Part shown: positions 1 to 13,400 of the stretch, in pieces
Position numbering within the stretch: the stretch's first letter is position 1
How the letters are laid out: the number at the start of each line of letters is the position of its first letter
From: Micromussa lordhowensis
Lineage: Eukaryota; Cnidaria; Anthozoa; Scleractinia; Lobophylliidae
Length of the DNA stretch: 64,000 nt
Reading direction: 5' to 3'
Assembly (NCBI GenBank): GCA_964020085.1
Contig: OZ026602.1
Span: 30,606,477-30,670,476 of the forward strand
Position numbers and translations under genes: made by a program
Notes under the pieces: generated by a model
Databases searched by the model: none
Seen by the model: only the letters and a program-made list of their open reading frames with translations
What the model was told of the DNA's origin: nothing

Positions 1-228
1 ACCACCTCGTTTGCAGATCATAGCATGGTCTACTGTGAATGTTTCACTACATACACAGACTGATGGAATGTCATCAAACGGCCAGTCATAACGTAGCTTA
101 ACGGCATCACGGAACTCTCTCTTATTGAGGTCGAAGCCTAGTTCTTGAAGGGGAAGTACTGTCAGCCATAACGAGGAACCTTTTTCCTGCGCAAGTTTCA
201 ATGCTCGCTGAGTCTTTCGTGGAGCAAT
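1..228 (-). pseudogene. LINE-type ORF fragment, C-terminal zinc-finger region
   Basis: The minus frame is open from about 228 through the left edge. It contains a W-L-T motif, an E-F-R-D-A-V stretch, an R-Y-D-W stretch and a C-x-C...H-x4-C pattern (CVC, then DHAMIC). I associate this combination with the C-terminal part of repeated retroelement-like proteins in cnidarian genomes; that link is from memory. No start codon or other domain is visible. It lies in the PRPF3 transcription unit beyond its sixth exon, so it is probably an intronic repeat. It could instead belong to an unrecognised repeat family. Confidence 0.4.
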
Positions 229-230
229 GT

Positions 231-286
<56 letters not shown>

Positions 287-345
287 GAATAATAATAAGA
301 ATAATAATAATAATAATAATAATAATGATAAAATAATAATCATAA
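231..345. repeat. (TAA)n microsatellite
   Basis: An almost uninterrupted trinucleotide run, decaying to imperfect AT-rich sequence after about 326. It lies in a PRPF3 intron. From 346 to 763 I see no gene, only AT-rich intronic sequence. Confidence 0.9.
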
Positions 346-763
346 TACATTAATAAAATAATAATCATAATAGACCAATATTTTAACAGTAGGCCTCCAA
401 TCACCTGAGGTAGTTTTCAGGAGGGTCCTCTAAAAAATAAAAGTCTAAAATATACATTTGTGTGTGTACATCAAATGTCTAAAATACAGAAGTAATAAAA
501 GGTAAAAAACAAAGGTATAAAACTAGAACTAGGATTAACTACATAATTATGTGAATTAACAATTCAATAACCTAGCTTGTTTGATCAAGATAGCTGGATA
601 TCGGCTGCATTTTTTTCCTTTTGGCATGTTTGTAAACCTCGTATACATCTTGATCCCTAAACACACAAACACACACAAAAAGCCTTGACCAAAATCCAGC
701 CATCCTGACTGAAGAGGCTTGGTCAATACCCTCATGTACACTGATGATACACATTTCTCTCAC

Positions 764-3700
764 CTTTAGGTGGTGGTGGAGGTTCAAGGCCAAGCCTGAT
801 TTTTTCTTGTTTTTCTTTTTCTACCTCTCGTCTTCTCTGTGTGCGGATCTTTTTTCTTTCCTTTTTCGTTAACATGATGGGTGCTATTGGAGCTTCCTTG
901 GGTTCAGCTGAACAAACAAATAATGTTTATTATTATACAATGCTGATGCTATCTCAATTTTGATTGGCTAAAAGCACCCCGCTAATTCTAGATGGCGCTG
1001 TGTCATCGCGTCACATCTACAGACACTGGCGTTTATGCATGTAGGTATGACGCGTTTTTGCAGACAATGGTTTTCGTCACCTGACAAGCTAGCCGGTGGT
1101 TTGAGCAAGATTGTCATGGCGGAGTCTGCTCCAAGATTCGCGTCAGTCTCAGAAGCGGATTTAGGACGCCTTGTTGACGACAAGGACGCAAAGAACACCA
1201 AACGAGCTACCAAGACAGCTCTTAGAGTTTTACAGCAGTATTTGAAGGAGAAGAAAGTTCCTGAACCGCAAACCAAAGATGGCATCAGTAACGTTCTCAA
1301 ACTATTTTATGCCGAAGCTAGAAAAGTCGATGGAACTTCTTATTCCAAAAGCACTCTCAACAGCCTGAGATTTGGACTGGGCAGACACTTCAAGGCGACT
1401 CTTGGCTTCGATATAATAAACGATCCAGCATTTGCCGAGGCAAACAAAGTTTTTGGCGCCAAGTGCGTTGAACTAAAACGACAAGGGCTCGCCAAAGTCC
1501 AACACACGCCACCGATCTGCGAAGAAGATCTTAAAAAGCTGTACGAAAGCGATGTTTTTAACCAAAACAGCCCGGAAACGCTTCAAAACAAAGTTTTTTT
1601 CGAGGTTATGTTGTACTTTTGTCGCCGAGGAAGGCAAAATCTTCGTGAACTCAAAAAAACTGATTTTTCATTCAGCACGGATGGCAAAGGTGCAAAATAT
1701 GTGTGCAAAACAACAGATGAACTCACAAAGAACCGACGAGAAAATGATGAAGGATTTGAAGGAGGCGTGATGTTCGAGAAACCAGGACCACACTGTCCTG
1801 TGGCTTCATTTGAACGGTACATACAGCACCTGAATCCCTCAAACGAATTTTTGTTTCAGCGGCCGAAGAAAAACGCCGGCATATCTGATCAAGTGTGGTA
1901 CGATAACATGGTTGTCGGAGAGCGTTTGCTCGGTGAAAAAATGAAAAGGATCTCTCGAGAAGCCAAACTTTCAAAGGGTTACACCAATCACTCGATCAGG
2001 GCAACGGCGGTTACAATCTTGGACAAATCAGGATTCGAAGCAAGGCATATCATGGCGGTGAGCGGGCACAGAAATGAATCCAGCATTCGGAGCTACAGCA
2101 GGTCTGACATTTCAACCAAGAGAAAAATGTCGGAAACCCTGACGACAGAGTGCGAGGTGAGAGGTGAGGAAGTGGCTATTAATCCGCACCAGTTATCTCC
2201 TGTTATTAGCCTTTCTCAAGAGGAATTTATTGTACAGAACTCTCATTCAGAGATAACGAAAAATTTTAATTTCTTTAACTGTAATGTCAACATTCATTAA
2301 ACGCAAATCGGGAACATTTTTCATAAGACCGTACAACTTAACTTTAGAATTTTGTTCAAAAGTTTCAGTTCGATTCAGTTTTCCCTGAAACGTTTTCAGA
2401 TGTTTTAAGCTTAAATCCTTTCTGTAAACCTTTTGAATTCCGCTTTACACGTTATTCACGGCTGTCATTAATAAAGATGTTTACACTGAAACGTGTCATT
2501 GCGTGGCTTACTTTGTTGTTGTTCTGTGAAATGTCTCAACGCTTGTACATTTATAATAGGCCTTATCACGGTTTCCGACGTCATTTTGACGGGTAGGCAA
2601 AGCGGTCAGAAATTACAGTGTTTGTATGGGAATCCGATGGCAAAGAACTTTTTCCAAAATCGAATTTTACGCAATTTGTGAATCGCAATGTTAAAATATC
2701 AGGTGGAAGATTGTATTCACCAAGTTTGAAGGATGTAACTTAACTAGAAGACGCTCAGTTAATTTTTATAATTTAGCATACATTTGTCTGTAATTTTTTT
2801 TTCGGCGCCGCCGCGTCTTCCCAGCCAAATTTACAGACAAATGTATGGAAAATTATAAAAATTAACTGAGCGTCTTCTAGTTAAACTACAACCTTCAAAC
2901 TTGGTGAATACAATCTTCCACCTGATATTTTAACATTGCGATTCACAATTTGTGTAAAATTCGATTTTGGAAAAAGTTCTTTGCCATCGGATTCCCATAC
3001 AAACACTGTAATTTCTGACCGCTTTGCCTACCCGTCAAAATGGCGTCGGAAACCGTGATAAGGCCTATTGTATAATAAAACAATTATTGGATTCGGTTTT
3101 CGCATGATAGCGAAATTATCAAGGCCTCGGTTTGTGTTATCCGCCTCAGCCTTCGGCTTCGGCAGATAACACAAACCTCGGCCTTGATAATTCTCGCTAT
3201 CATGCTCAACCTCATCCAATAATTGCTTATTATTTGAATATTGATCATGTTTCAAATATGAGACATAATTGACAGATTAAGATTCCAGATTAATAATCCA
3301 ACTTTACTCCACAATGCACATCATAACTACATGTACTTTCTTACTTTTCAGTGCCGTAGTCTTGATGAAAAACAAAGACATAGAAAAATTGGCAGACAAT
3401 TTGTTTTCACACAGGCCACCCTCTCAGTTAAGTCAAATGACACTTTTATATTCTGTTATCATTCTATTGAGGAAGTTTGCATTGAAGTGGAAATCGCTTC
3501 ATACAGTGAATGCAAAGACCCATCAAAAAAAGAAAGAGGGATAAGAAACAATTTTCTCCTTTACTATGGAATGTCAATCTTTAACCTTCAGCTCGCCTAC
3601 AGCACAAGCTACCGTAACAATGGGTGGCCAAAGTACAGTTAACTTGAAACTTTTTTTCTTTTAAATTTTTATTGCCAAAGGAAACACAAGACTGTTTTAG

Positions 3701-6700
3701 CAAATGTAGACAGTACTTAAATGCTTTGAAGCCTAGCACCACACACTATATGGGAGACATTAACAGTAATAAGCAGGGAAGGGAAGAATATTCTGTTTCA
3801 AATCTGATCCAGGCATATGCAACAGGATAGGTTTTGATCAACTGTCTATAGTAATCACTTTGTTTGTGCTTCGCATTTCATTTCTCACCTGCAGGATGTT
3901 TCTGTATGGGATGTTCCACTAGTGCCGTCACACCACCAATACTGTCCTCCATAATATCAGCCTCTACACTGATGTATTTCCCACCAGGTAAGATATTAGC
4001 ATCCCACCATTCCACATCTGGGACAATATCTTCTTGAGCTTCTTTTGGTGTGATCAGTGCAAGTTTGGTTGCTGATGAAATGCCTGTTTTCTTTGCTGCT
4101 GCTGCGATCTCTTTTTGAAGTTTGTCCAACTGCGTCTGTTAGTCAAGAAAGTGACATTATTTCTCAAACCTGTGTTGGATTTATTATGAGTGTTTCTTAC
4201 AAAGAAAGATTATGGTTCAGTTCTTTGAGTGGAAGCAGGAAACCTTAAAGGCCATCATCTGAAATATTTGTTTCTATTGTTGGATCATGTTCAGTTAATA
4301 CATTAATACCTTTACCAGTTTCAACAAGAACACTCCACATAAAGCATTGCAGTAATGTAGCTGGCTATACAAAACATTGATTCATGAAACCATTCAATAT
4401 GTACTGTACCTTAGCTCTTATTCGTTGAGCTATTTGTTGAAACTTTCCCTTTTCATGGAACTTAAATCCTCGCTTGCTTCGTTGTGCTGCTTTTATCCTA
4501 CAAAAAGACACAAAGATGAAATAAAGTTCAGTAAACTTCCCACAGTAAACTCTGGGTTTATTTTCAATTGAGAGTCCGATTTTTTGGGAGAAAGAAGTTT
4601 GTACTTCAGAAATGGCTGAGCTTCAATTTACTTTAATTTACATGTATGTGTAGGTACACAGGGAGAAAAAAACTACTTAGAAATATCGACATTAAGTATA
4701 AAAGAAGCTATAAGTCATCATGTGAGTCTTTGGGCATGTTGTAAGCATGTGAAACTACACAAGGAAAGGGATAATCAGGAAAAACAGAGCTGAGTCTGAA
4801 CAGAATGCAACTAGCTTATTTTCATGAGGGAAACCTATTGTTGGGCACTTAACACACATATTCAGTGCATGTTTGTTTATAGAAGGCAGTAGCCATTGGA
4901 ATCTCACCCCACTCTGGGATCAAAATATGTGCTTTCATTCAAATCTTCTGGAGGTTTCTCAATCTTGAACTGCTCTGCTTTCTTGGCACGGATGTTGGCC
5001 TTCAGTGTTGGCATTCTACTGGTCAGCTGAATGGCTCTTCCTGCAGCATCCACAGTGCGGCCAGACTCATCCAAGATCAAGGCTCGGGGATGAGAGCCGT
5101 CTTCTTTGATGGCACTCACAGAAATTAAACCTGACTTAATCAGGTTTGCTCCAGCGCTTGTAAGGCCTGATGAAGAGAACTAAAGAATTTTACAGAAATT
5201 AAACAAGACTGAAACATGCCCAAGGGCTACTGTAGAAATTCTGTTGGCTGATATATAATATAAGTTGAATTGATACATCACTCCTTGATTGATACAAAAC
5301 TCTTGGCAAATATGGGTTTGCCATGAAGTTTTGGCTCAGTGTCTATTTATTTAGCGAGATGTTTAACCTTGGTTTGACCACAATACAGTATGGCAATTGG
5401 CATTTCACTGGTCTCTGTGCAGGGGCAAATGCCCAACGTATACACCTGGGCTGCCCAACTATACAGGCTTTCTTTGATAGAAAAATACTGTGCACATGTA
5501 TAATTACAACAATTTAAAATTGTAGTTCTTACCAGGTTTGGTTTGTTTGCCAGCTGAGCTTGGATCTTGGCTTGTAGTTCCGCAGCTCTTTTAGCTTTTT
5601 CTATCGCTTCATTCATCAATTCCTGCTGTTGCTGTACACTAGGAACACTCTGGACAATAATGGAAAACAATGAGTTTGATATCTACTTGATAAAAAGAAA
5701 GGATAGCAAAACACAGAAGCACATGTATATTGTTTCTGGAAGAGCCAACCAAAATTCCAACCCCTTGTTCTAGTATGAGCAGGAGTAATTCTTATTTTTT
5801 TAACGCAGTGAAACGAAATGGTTAGTAGTAGTACTTGTTGTTTTTATATTCACAATAGCTACACTATAACAGGGATCCATATTGGTTTTCTCTCTAAGAA
5901 TTTTAATCAAGCTTGACAGAACTCAAATCACAGATTGAATGCCATTATGCTTGATCACTGACTGTTTGACTTCACACGATATCTTGAAAAGGGCCACTAG
6001 AGTTATTTGGTCAGTGGGGACTCCCAAATTTCCTTTACAAGGGTGGTAACCCAGGGGGATTTGGTGTATCGGCAGTATTGCCTACTACCGGCACCTTAGC
6101 AATTAATTTAAATAGCATTATTTATATAAACAATAGCCTCATTTGGCGTGAAAAAATTTGTCTGCAGACTTATCTATTCTGAGAAGCAAACAGTTTTCAG
6201 AGAATGTAAAACCGTGACCTTTGAGGAATAGATCATGTCCAAAGACAAATATCCTCACATATTTCCATGCAAATGAAGGCTATTGTGTTTATTATCCTTC
6301 ATAGTTATATTCTTCAAACTCACACATTCTTGAAAATTGGGGACTATGACTTAGATATTCCCTACTTTTAGCTGGAGCATATTTAGTCATGTGACATGTT
6401 TAGATCAATCGGGCACAAGCAAAAATATTTAATGGATTATAAAACAAACATAATTGGATGGAATTTTGCATTCACAAAATACCTAATGGAATTAATAGCA
6501 CTATGTGTTAGACATTTTTGTAAGGTTTAATAACGAACATCTGATTTAAACACAGACTCATCTGGTCCTCCATGTTGACTTTGGTATTAAATTATTGTTT
6601 TTACAGGTTTCAACAGCAGGATTATTCATTTTATTTACCTGGAAGGGAATTGATTGTGGTGTGGCAGCTTGCACTGGAGGAGCAGCCGCCGGCTGTACTT

Positions 6701-7211
6701 GCCGTATAACATTCAGCTGTTTCTTCCTTTCTTCAATTTGTTTCTTCATACTTGCCACCATTTCGCTGATCTGAATGCTGCTCAGTGGAGTAGGCCTCTC
6801 TGTTACTTCAGAAATAGCAGGAGGCAAAGGTACATTGTCCTCCTTTAAGGCGTCAAATCGACTCTGTTTTCGTTTGCTTTTCAAACTATCCATGTCTCCC
6901 CTGTCATCTCCCGTATCATCTCCAAACACATCTTCAAGCGTTCGTTTCTTCGCTTGAGAACTTCTTCCAGAGCCCGAGGTTTTGTTGCTTTTTAACTGAG
7001 ACACTTTGTCAAACAAGTCGTTCACAAACTGAGGAGCCAAATCATCTAGAAGCGAAGACAGTTTTTCACGAGATGAACTTCTATCCAAGTCGTTTTTGAC
7101 GCAATACAGGGCAGCGTTAACTACGGTTTTCTCGTTAAATCCCAGGCGTCGCTTCACGGTTTCTTCCACCCATGGTTTCAGTTCCTCTAACTCTCTTCTA
7201 CTAACAGCCAT
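764..7211 (-). CDS. PRPF3: U4/U6 small nuclear ribonucleoprotein Prp3, exons 1-6 (3' part beyond the left edge)
   Basis: PRPF3 is a core protein of the U4/U6 and U4/U6.U5 snRNPs needed for pre-mRNA splicing in the nucleus. Six exons are visible on the minus strand: 7211-6639, 5649-5533, 5179-4908, 4497-4410, 4135-3889 and 907-764. All have GT/AG borders and compatible phases, giving about 480 residues. Exon 1 starts with the PWI domain ([20 protein letters not shown]...), followed by charged linkers with FGDD and the [12 protein letters not shown] stretch. Exon 2 has the [20 protein letters not shown] helix. Later exons match the PRP3 domain ([54 protein letters not shown]). The C-terminal DUF1115 region is not in the window. 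The intron between exons 5 and 6 is about 3 kb and holds a Crypton and foldback repeats. The start codon fits the human N-terminus. Confidence 0.95.
1116..2300 (+). CDS. Crypton-type tyrosine recombinase (DUF3504-like), apparently intact
   Basis: An open frame of 394 codons from the ATG at 1116; the same frame extends upstream to 1035, but the MAES start follows the usual N-terminus of the family. The N-terminal half resembles a core-binding domain ([20 protein letters not shown]). The C-terminal half carries the tyrosine-recombinase residues: Arg in [13 protein letters not shown]-x-x-R in NHSIRAT, G-H in [10 protein letters not shown], and a likely nucleophile Tyr in IRSYSR. Such enzymes move circular intermediates by site-specific recombination. 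The gene lies in a PRPF3 intron in antisense orientation to that gene. I see no frameshift or stop, so it is either young or under selection. Terminal sites of the element were not identified. Host-domesticated Crypton-derived genes are an alternative. Confidence 0.8.
   Translation: MAESAPRFASVSEADLGRLVDDKDAKNTKRATKTALRVLQQYLKEKKVPEPQTKDGISNVLKLFYAEARKVDGTSYSKSTLNSLRFGLGRHFKATLGFDIINDPAFAEANKVFGAKCVELKRQGLAKVQHTPPICEEDLKKLYESDVFNQNSPETLQNKVFFEVMLYFCRRGRQNLRELKKTDFSFSTDGKGAKYVCKTTDELTKNRRENDEGFEGGVMFEKPGPHCPVASFERYIQHLNPSNEFLFQRPKKNAGISDQVWYDNMVVGERLLGEKMKRISREAKLSKGYTNHSIRATAVTILDKSGFEARHIMAVSGHRNESSIRSYSRSDISTKRKMSETLTTECEVRGEEVAINPHQLSPVISLSQEEFIVQNSHSEITKNFNFFNCNVNIH
2555..3069. mobile_element. 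Foldback (long-palindrome) MITE, full copy
   Basis: Two arms of roughly 230-250 bp are near-perfect reverse complements around a short GC-rich loop (about 2800-2822, GGCGCCGCCGCG). The outer ends read AATAGGCCTTATCACGG and its reverse complement. A second, one-armed copy is at 28197-28480. It is non-coding; ORFs inside it are artefacts. Confidence 0.85.
3081..3225. repeat. 145-bp palindromic repeat
   Basis: Left and right arms (CAATTATTGG... / ...CCAATAATTG) pair over most of the length with a small loop near 3150 (CTTCGGCTTCGG). It sits 11 bp from the foldback element, still within the PRPF3 intron. It is probably another MITE. Confidence 0.7.
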
Positions 7212-7434
7212 TTCTTTAATTCTTCAAGACGTTTAAAAATGCCTACACAAGGTACGTTCCAGCCGCCATTTTGGATTTCGTTTTTCCGACGTTGGCGCAT
7301 TGCGCAAATGTCCAACCGCTGCCCAACAACAGTCGAACCATTATCAATCCCAGTCTCCTTTGAGGAGATGTTTTTCGCGCGCTTTGTATGAAGTTTGGTT
7401 TGTATAAAGTGTGAGCGTTCGACAGCAGAACAGA
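7212..7434. promoter_or_regulatory. Candidate bidirectional promoter between PRPF3 and FEN1
   Basis: The two ATGs face away from each other across 223 bp. The interval is more GC-rich than its surroundings. It holds a YY1-like site (GCCGCCATTTTGG, 7262-7274, which read on the other strand contains AAAATGGCGGC) and an imperfect NRF-1-like palindrome (GGCGCATTGCGC, 7294-7305). No TATA box is evident, as expected for housekeeping genes. Transcription start sites cannot be read from sequence alone. Confidence 0.6.
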
Positions 7435-10400
7435 ATGGGAATTCACGGCCTTTCCAAAGTGCTCGGTGATCATGCTCCTTCAGGATCGAAAGAGAACGAG
7501 ATTAAGAACTATTTTGGTAAGTGAGAGTTTGATTGATGGCCATTTGTAGCGAATAGACTTGAACGTGAAACGAGCGGGTTTCCTCTGTAAACATGAACGG
7601 GACGAGTTCTGTTAAGATTATAAATAATTTAAACTTTAGCTTAATCCACATCGAACTAGAATGCCCAAGAGATCTCCAGTCAACGTATTAAAGTGATGTA
7701 GTTGTTATACGAGGAAAGAACTAAACCGAGGATTCTACTTTCACTCCCCCCCCCCCCCCTGACCATCGGCCCTTTCCCTCCTGGTGTAGTGTGTCAGAGC
7801 AGGTGGGAAAACCAGAAAATGAAAGACTGCTCCCACTTTGTGATTTATACATACATTCATAACCTTTATTTACTTGTCTGGTCGTTCTAGTGCCACAAGG
7901 CACTAATTGGAGACACTCTAAAACATAAGGTATATTACAAATTGATAAAATATTAATTAAAATGATGAAATTAATAAAACTTATAAATTATAACTAATTA
8001 AAATATTGAGAAAAGTATAAATTAATTAACAATAATTTCTTTTATATAATCGCTATCCCTAAGGATACATACACTCGTAATTACTAATTAAATCTTTACA
8101 AATCTCTCAAGTTTACTTACAACACTATTTACAATCAAAACTATTAACACTATTTGAAGACATTAATACAAAATTCTGCAGGGAACTGGGGTGAGTTTCA
8201 AATCTTAACCAATCGATAAACTGACAGCACCACAGGAAAGATCGCATTGAGAGGAGTCAGTTGACCAAGTTTGATGCTCTTAGAGTAAACAGAGACCAAG
8301 ATATGGACCTTGAAAGATGGTTCAAAATCCATACAAGCATCTTTAATGTTGATACAGCGTCTACCAAAACCATAAAAACTCTTTAAATGTTTTATCAGTT
8401 TTTTGACAGCTGTAAAATCCCATCATTCACCTACCATTTGAAAAAATCTGAGATGAAAATCACATTTTTTCCCCAATTTTAAGAGTATCATAAAAAAATA
8501 AGAGTTTATATGGTTTTGGGGGACACCGTCAAAATGGTAAAACTAAATGAGAGAAGCTTCTGTTACTTTATGGCTGCCATGTTGGTGCCACTCAGAAGGA
8601 CACCAACATGGTGTCCCCGTGGTGTATTGATGACCTAGCCAGTCCAAGATGATGAATACAACTGCCTTGACTCCCTGAAGGTGCTTCTCATATAGAGGGA
8701 ACTGGCCATTTATATTTCACCTAAAGGTATTTTTTACCCTCAGTCTTGTGCACTTTGAGAATAACTCCATATTCACTTAGACATCTCACTCTGTTTCAGG
8801 AAGGAAAATTGCAATTGATGCTTCAATGAGCATTTATCAGTTTCTCATAGCAGTGAGGTCTGATGGTAGTCAACTGACCAATGAAGCAGGAGAAATCACA
8901 AGGTAATACACCACTAGACCTTAATGTACTTTGGGAGTGAAACGTCACAGACAAGTACATAGATATATGGCTGGTTCATTGGTATAAAACCTCAAAATTA
9001 TGTAAGCCTAGAATTTCTGTTTTAACCTAGGGAGTTTTTTTGGTGGCTGATCATGTATGGAAGGGACTGGGAGAATAACAGAGGGGTTACTTGTGATAAG
9101 GGATATGTGATCAAAGTCAAACATAATACATACCGGTACCATATTAGAAAACCCTTAGATTTTTGGAAGTTGTTTTGAAAAGTACCTAAATTAAGTGAAA
9201 ATACTTGAAAAGTAGTCAAATTTTTAACAATGTTTCAAAATTACTTGAAAATTCAAAATGTGCCGGTATGTCATTTTGTTCTCCAGAAGATGTCAATAAA
9301 CTCTCTTTGCATAGGCTTTTTAGAGTTGGATGTTCTTCCACTCTGAACATTCCAGTTTAGTCTCCTTAGAATTCCTGACCTTTAGAGAGCCTCCTACTTT
9401 AATTTACTTTTAGTAAATTTATACAAAGTCCCTTGTATCGACTGTGTCAATCAACATTCTAATTAACAGACCTTGCACAATTTTGATTATTACCTAAGAG
9501 TCATCAATTGATCAGTGCGTTTGTTAATTTTTGTTTTCAGTCATTTGATGGGTATGTTCTATCGAACAATCAGGATGGTAGAAAATGGAATCAAACCTGT
9601 GTAAGTTTACACGAGGGGAGACAGAGACTTTACAGTTAGTGTGAGACTCTTTATTCAGTCTCCCAGATTCATCTCTGCCTTGTAATCTTGATCTTCTCTC
9701 TAATCAAGTATATAAATGGGTAAAAGTGAATTGTAGGGGAGAATCCAGAAGTGGATTAGGATCCTATCTAGGGAGAAGTCAAAGTGCTCCAGGTAGCTGG
9801 ATGCTACAGAATCCATGATAAGCTTTCAGTGTCAGACTCTACACTGAAAGTTAAACCTGATACAGACTTCACGGATCATGTTTTGTTGATATGTCGGTCA
9901 AGAGTCAGTTGACAGTTGGTTGATAGTCAGTCAATAGTTGGTTGATAGGCAATGAACACTCGGTTGATAGTCAGTGAATATCTTGGTTGAGTTGTTTGTT
10001 TAGGGGATATAGCTTTTTGTTTTGTTCACTTCACCGACTCCTCTCTGATACCTTACTGACACTTTGCGGTGTCTAAACATACCTGTAATTTGATTTTTTG
10101 AATATTACTATCTAACTGTACAGGTATGTTTTCGATGGCAAACCACCTCATATGAAGTCTGGAGAGGTAAGCAGTGGTTACATAATATATATCAGACATG
10201 AGAGCATTGGAGACTGTATTTCATCCTACAGTGTAGGTCCAAATGTCAGGAGATAGTTTAAAACAAGCCATGCAGTGGAAATGTTTTGTCAACATTTGTT
10301 GTGTTTAGAAATGGAATGAAACACTTTTGAGTGTTTGATATATTTTCGTAATTGAAAGTAAACTAACAAACTGTATCTATCTGTGGTCACAGATAATTAT

Positions 10401-13400
10401 GCTTTCCTTGTTTAAACTTCATGACTTATTGTTCTTGAGTTTGACAATGAAATATATAAATTCATGCTGTGCGTGTTAACCTTGCTAATGAAACAAGATC
10501 ACACTAGACAGTGAACAACATCCTTGAACTCAATTGAGTTTTAATTCATGCATCAATTCTCTGGAATAGATATTTTGTGCTTCTGTGAGTGAACACCTGC
10601 AGTCCTTTTTAAACCATTTCAATTGTCATTGACACAACTTACAACACTAATTATAGCTATATACACTACTTACAATTTACTTGTACTTCTCCTTACATTA
10701 CTTACAATACTTGTTACACAATGTCATAAATTACACCACTTGCAATGGAACCTTAAATAATAAGAAAGACCTTAAATAAAGGAAGACCTTAAATAAAGAA
10801 ATAAACAGATTAATTAATTCATTAATTAATCAATTAATAATACTGCAGAGCTATTTCATAGCCTTAAGGATGCAAATAAAAAATACCTCACAAGCTGCTT
10901 TTTATTCTGTTTTCTTTGTGTCCAGCTGGCAAAGAGAAAAGAGAGACGTGAAGAGGCACAGAAAGGACTGGCACAAGCTGAGGAAACTGGTGAGTGAGTT
11001 AAGAAATAAATTTATTACAAAAACTAGATTTATTATAATTAAATGTACAATGTTGAATTTTACAACCCTCTTCCTTGTTTGTTGATATTTTAAGATTTTA
11101 GTGGACTCACAAATCACAGCAATGATGGTCTACTTCTAAGAATTTAAGCAGTGAAAATTTTCTGTGACCATGGTTCTGAAAAAGTAAAAAGATGACATGT
11201 GGCTAAATGTAATTTAGGCAAAGTTTGAGTCAAGCGTGCTTTGCTTGCCAGCTATGTGCGTATGTGCAGTTTTGCTTTGAGTGCCATTTGTGCTTGTTGA
11301 GTGCTTTTGCTCTCTAACCTCCCCCCTTTCTTTGGCAATGGTAAGTATATGGGGTGGTAAGTATCTCCACTGACTCTGTCAGTGTGACAGTGCTTGGTGG
11401 TTGCCCCTCTCAGGGTTACCGTGGATACCTGCATGCTCTGCTCGAGGCTTATTTCTTGGCTCCACCTTCTCTAAGGCACCTTTCCCAAGCTCATCTATTG
11501 GCGATGAGTTTAAATGAAAATAAAATCTTATTGCTCACACAGTTCAAGTGTCAGCATTATAAAATCTAGTTTTTTTACTGGATTCCTGCGAATGCACAGT
11601 TTAACAGAAACACTGATGTTTACTTTATTTAACATACTTATGAGTAGAATGTCGCTAACCACAATACCTTGTTATTCTTTTGGTGACAGGTGATGCAGAA
11701 AGCATGGAGAAGTTTTCTCGTAGACTGGTATGCATTTAAACCTTGGATATACAGGGTAACCCGAAAACACTGACCCCCAGTCTGTGGTTTTAAAAACCCT
11801 TGAGTCTGTTACGTTAACACAACACGAGTAATCTACTAGACAGCCCACAAATGAAATCTTTATTATTTCTATTCTGTTTTGGGGGTGGTCCGTACTGGGA
11901 GTCCATATGCGTAGTCTGTGAACTGGTGCGTAGGGTAGTCTGCTCACCCGGTCCGTAGTAGGTGTCCGTGGACCAGGGGTCAGTTTTTTCAGGTTACCCG
12001 GATATACATGTTATACTGAATTGTTTTTGACAAATGGTGTGGAATTTTGTTCTTCAAAACATTTAATGTTTGCTCTCCATGGCATTAAATTTATAATGGC
12101 AAGTTAGTTTTCTTACTTTATGTAATACACACAATGAGGGCAAAACTCACAGTGTAACCCATCTAACAGACAAAACTGATTTCCATTATGAATTTGTGAA
12201 TAAACCTGTTGCTAAACATACACATGAATTTTGTCCCTTTGTTACCTTCATATGAAGTAAAATCTGTATGGATTTATGTCGTGAGTGGGTTTGATGTCTG
12301 AATGTGAAATGCTCACAACATTCCTGATGCACTTTAGTTAAAACTTCATCACTTATAGTGTCTTGGAATTGAGGTGACAGTTGTTTACAACATCTTGTTC
12401 TAGGTCAAAGTAACCCCAGAGCATAATGCTGACTGCAAAAAATTACTAATGCTTATGGGAATTCCATACATCGAGGTGTGTGAGTATATCAGTATGTAGA
12501 GATGACTATTAATTTTTGAATAAATGTCTTTATAACATAGCTAAAGCAAAGTGCACAGTCTGATTGGTTAATTCATCGTCTACAATTTGCCCACAGAGGT
12601 ATGCTTCTGACATGTGTGCTAATGCAATGTACCTCAATAAAAGGACTTCTTTTGCACCAATGTGTCAATGCTATGTTATAAAACAAAGAAGAAGCTAGAG
12701 TTGCACTTGGCTATCACCTCATGAAACTCTTATGCTTCTTTCATGTTTAGCAATGTCCTGTGTGCATCCATAACTCAATAGTGTATACTGGGACATTTAC
12801 CATTTGTTAATCTATTATAACCCTCTGAGGAGGGTAGGGTTCTTCAGTCTTGCCATCCCAACCAGAATTTTTCCTTGATCCCATAATCCTGATGGTTTCT
12901 ATCAGCTAATCCTGATCGCAGTCACATTTTCTTAAGTGCCTTACCTTGACTGAAAGGATCCTTTTCAATCAAACTCCAGATTCCCTCACCAAAGACCCAA
13001 GCATTGACTATAAGTTTCAATAATCTGTCAGTGTCCCACGGTTGGACGGTTACTGTTAGATGGTTGGAGGGTTGAACAGCTGGTCAGCCAAAACACTGCA
13101 TAACAATATTTTTGATCATTTTCTTGACATTGGAAGTTACCATGGTAATTGTATATGACAATGATCATACATTTGAACCTCCAGTTGTGACCACCTCTCC
13201 TCAGTGACCAGTTTACCAAAAAACAAAAGTTTCCAAGTTATAAGGGACAACCTCGTAAGTGGCCGCGACCACTTACGAGGTGAAAGAGCTAAGAGTTTGA
13301 AATTTCTCTTTGTTTTTAACCCATTGACTCCCGCATCAAACTGTCCGCGACCCACCCCCAATTTCCCGGCGTTATTTGGAATATTTCAGAGCGAGCGAAA

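Noticed and set aside
198..404. Poly-isoleucine open frame
   Set aside because: It is the translation of a TAA/ATT microsatellite, not a gene.
2493..2681. Open frame repeated at 28053-28322
   Set aside because: The shared protein end comes from the arm of a non-coding foldback MITE.
7845..8400. Possible LINE 3' untranslated fragment in FEN1 intron 1
   Set aside because: The CATACATTCATAACCTTTATTTA end resembles the LINE tails elsewhere, but no RT-coding sequence could be supported.
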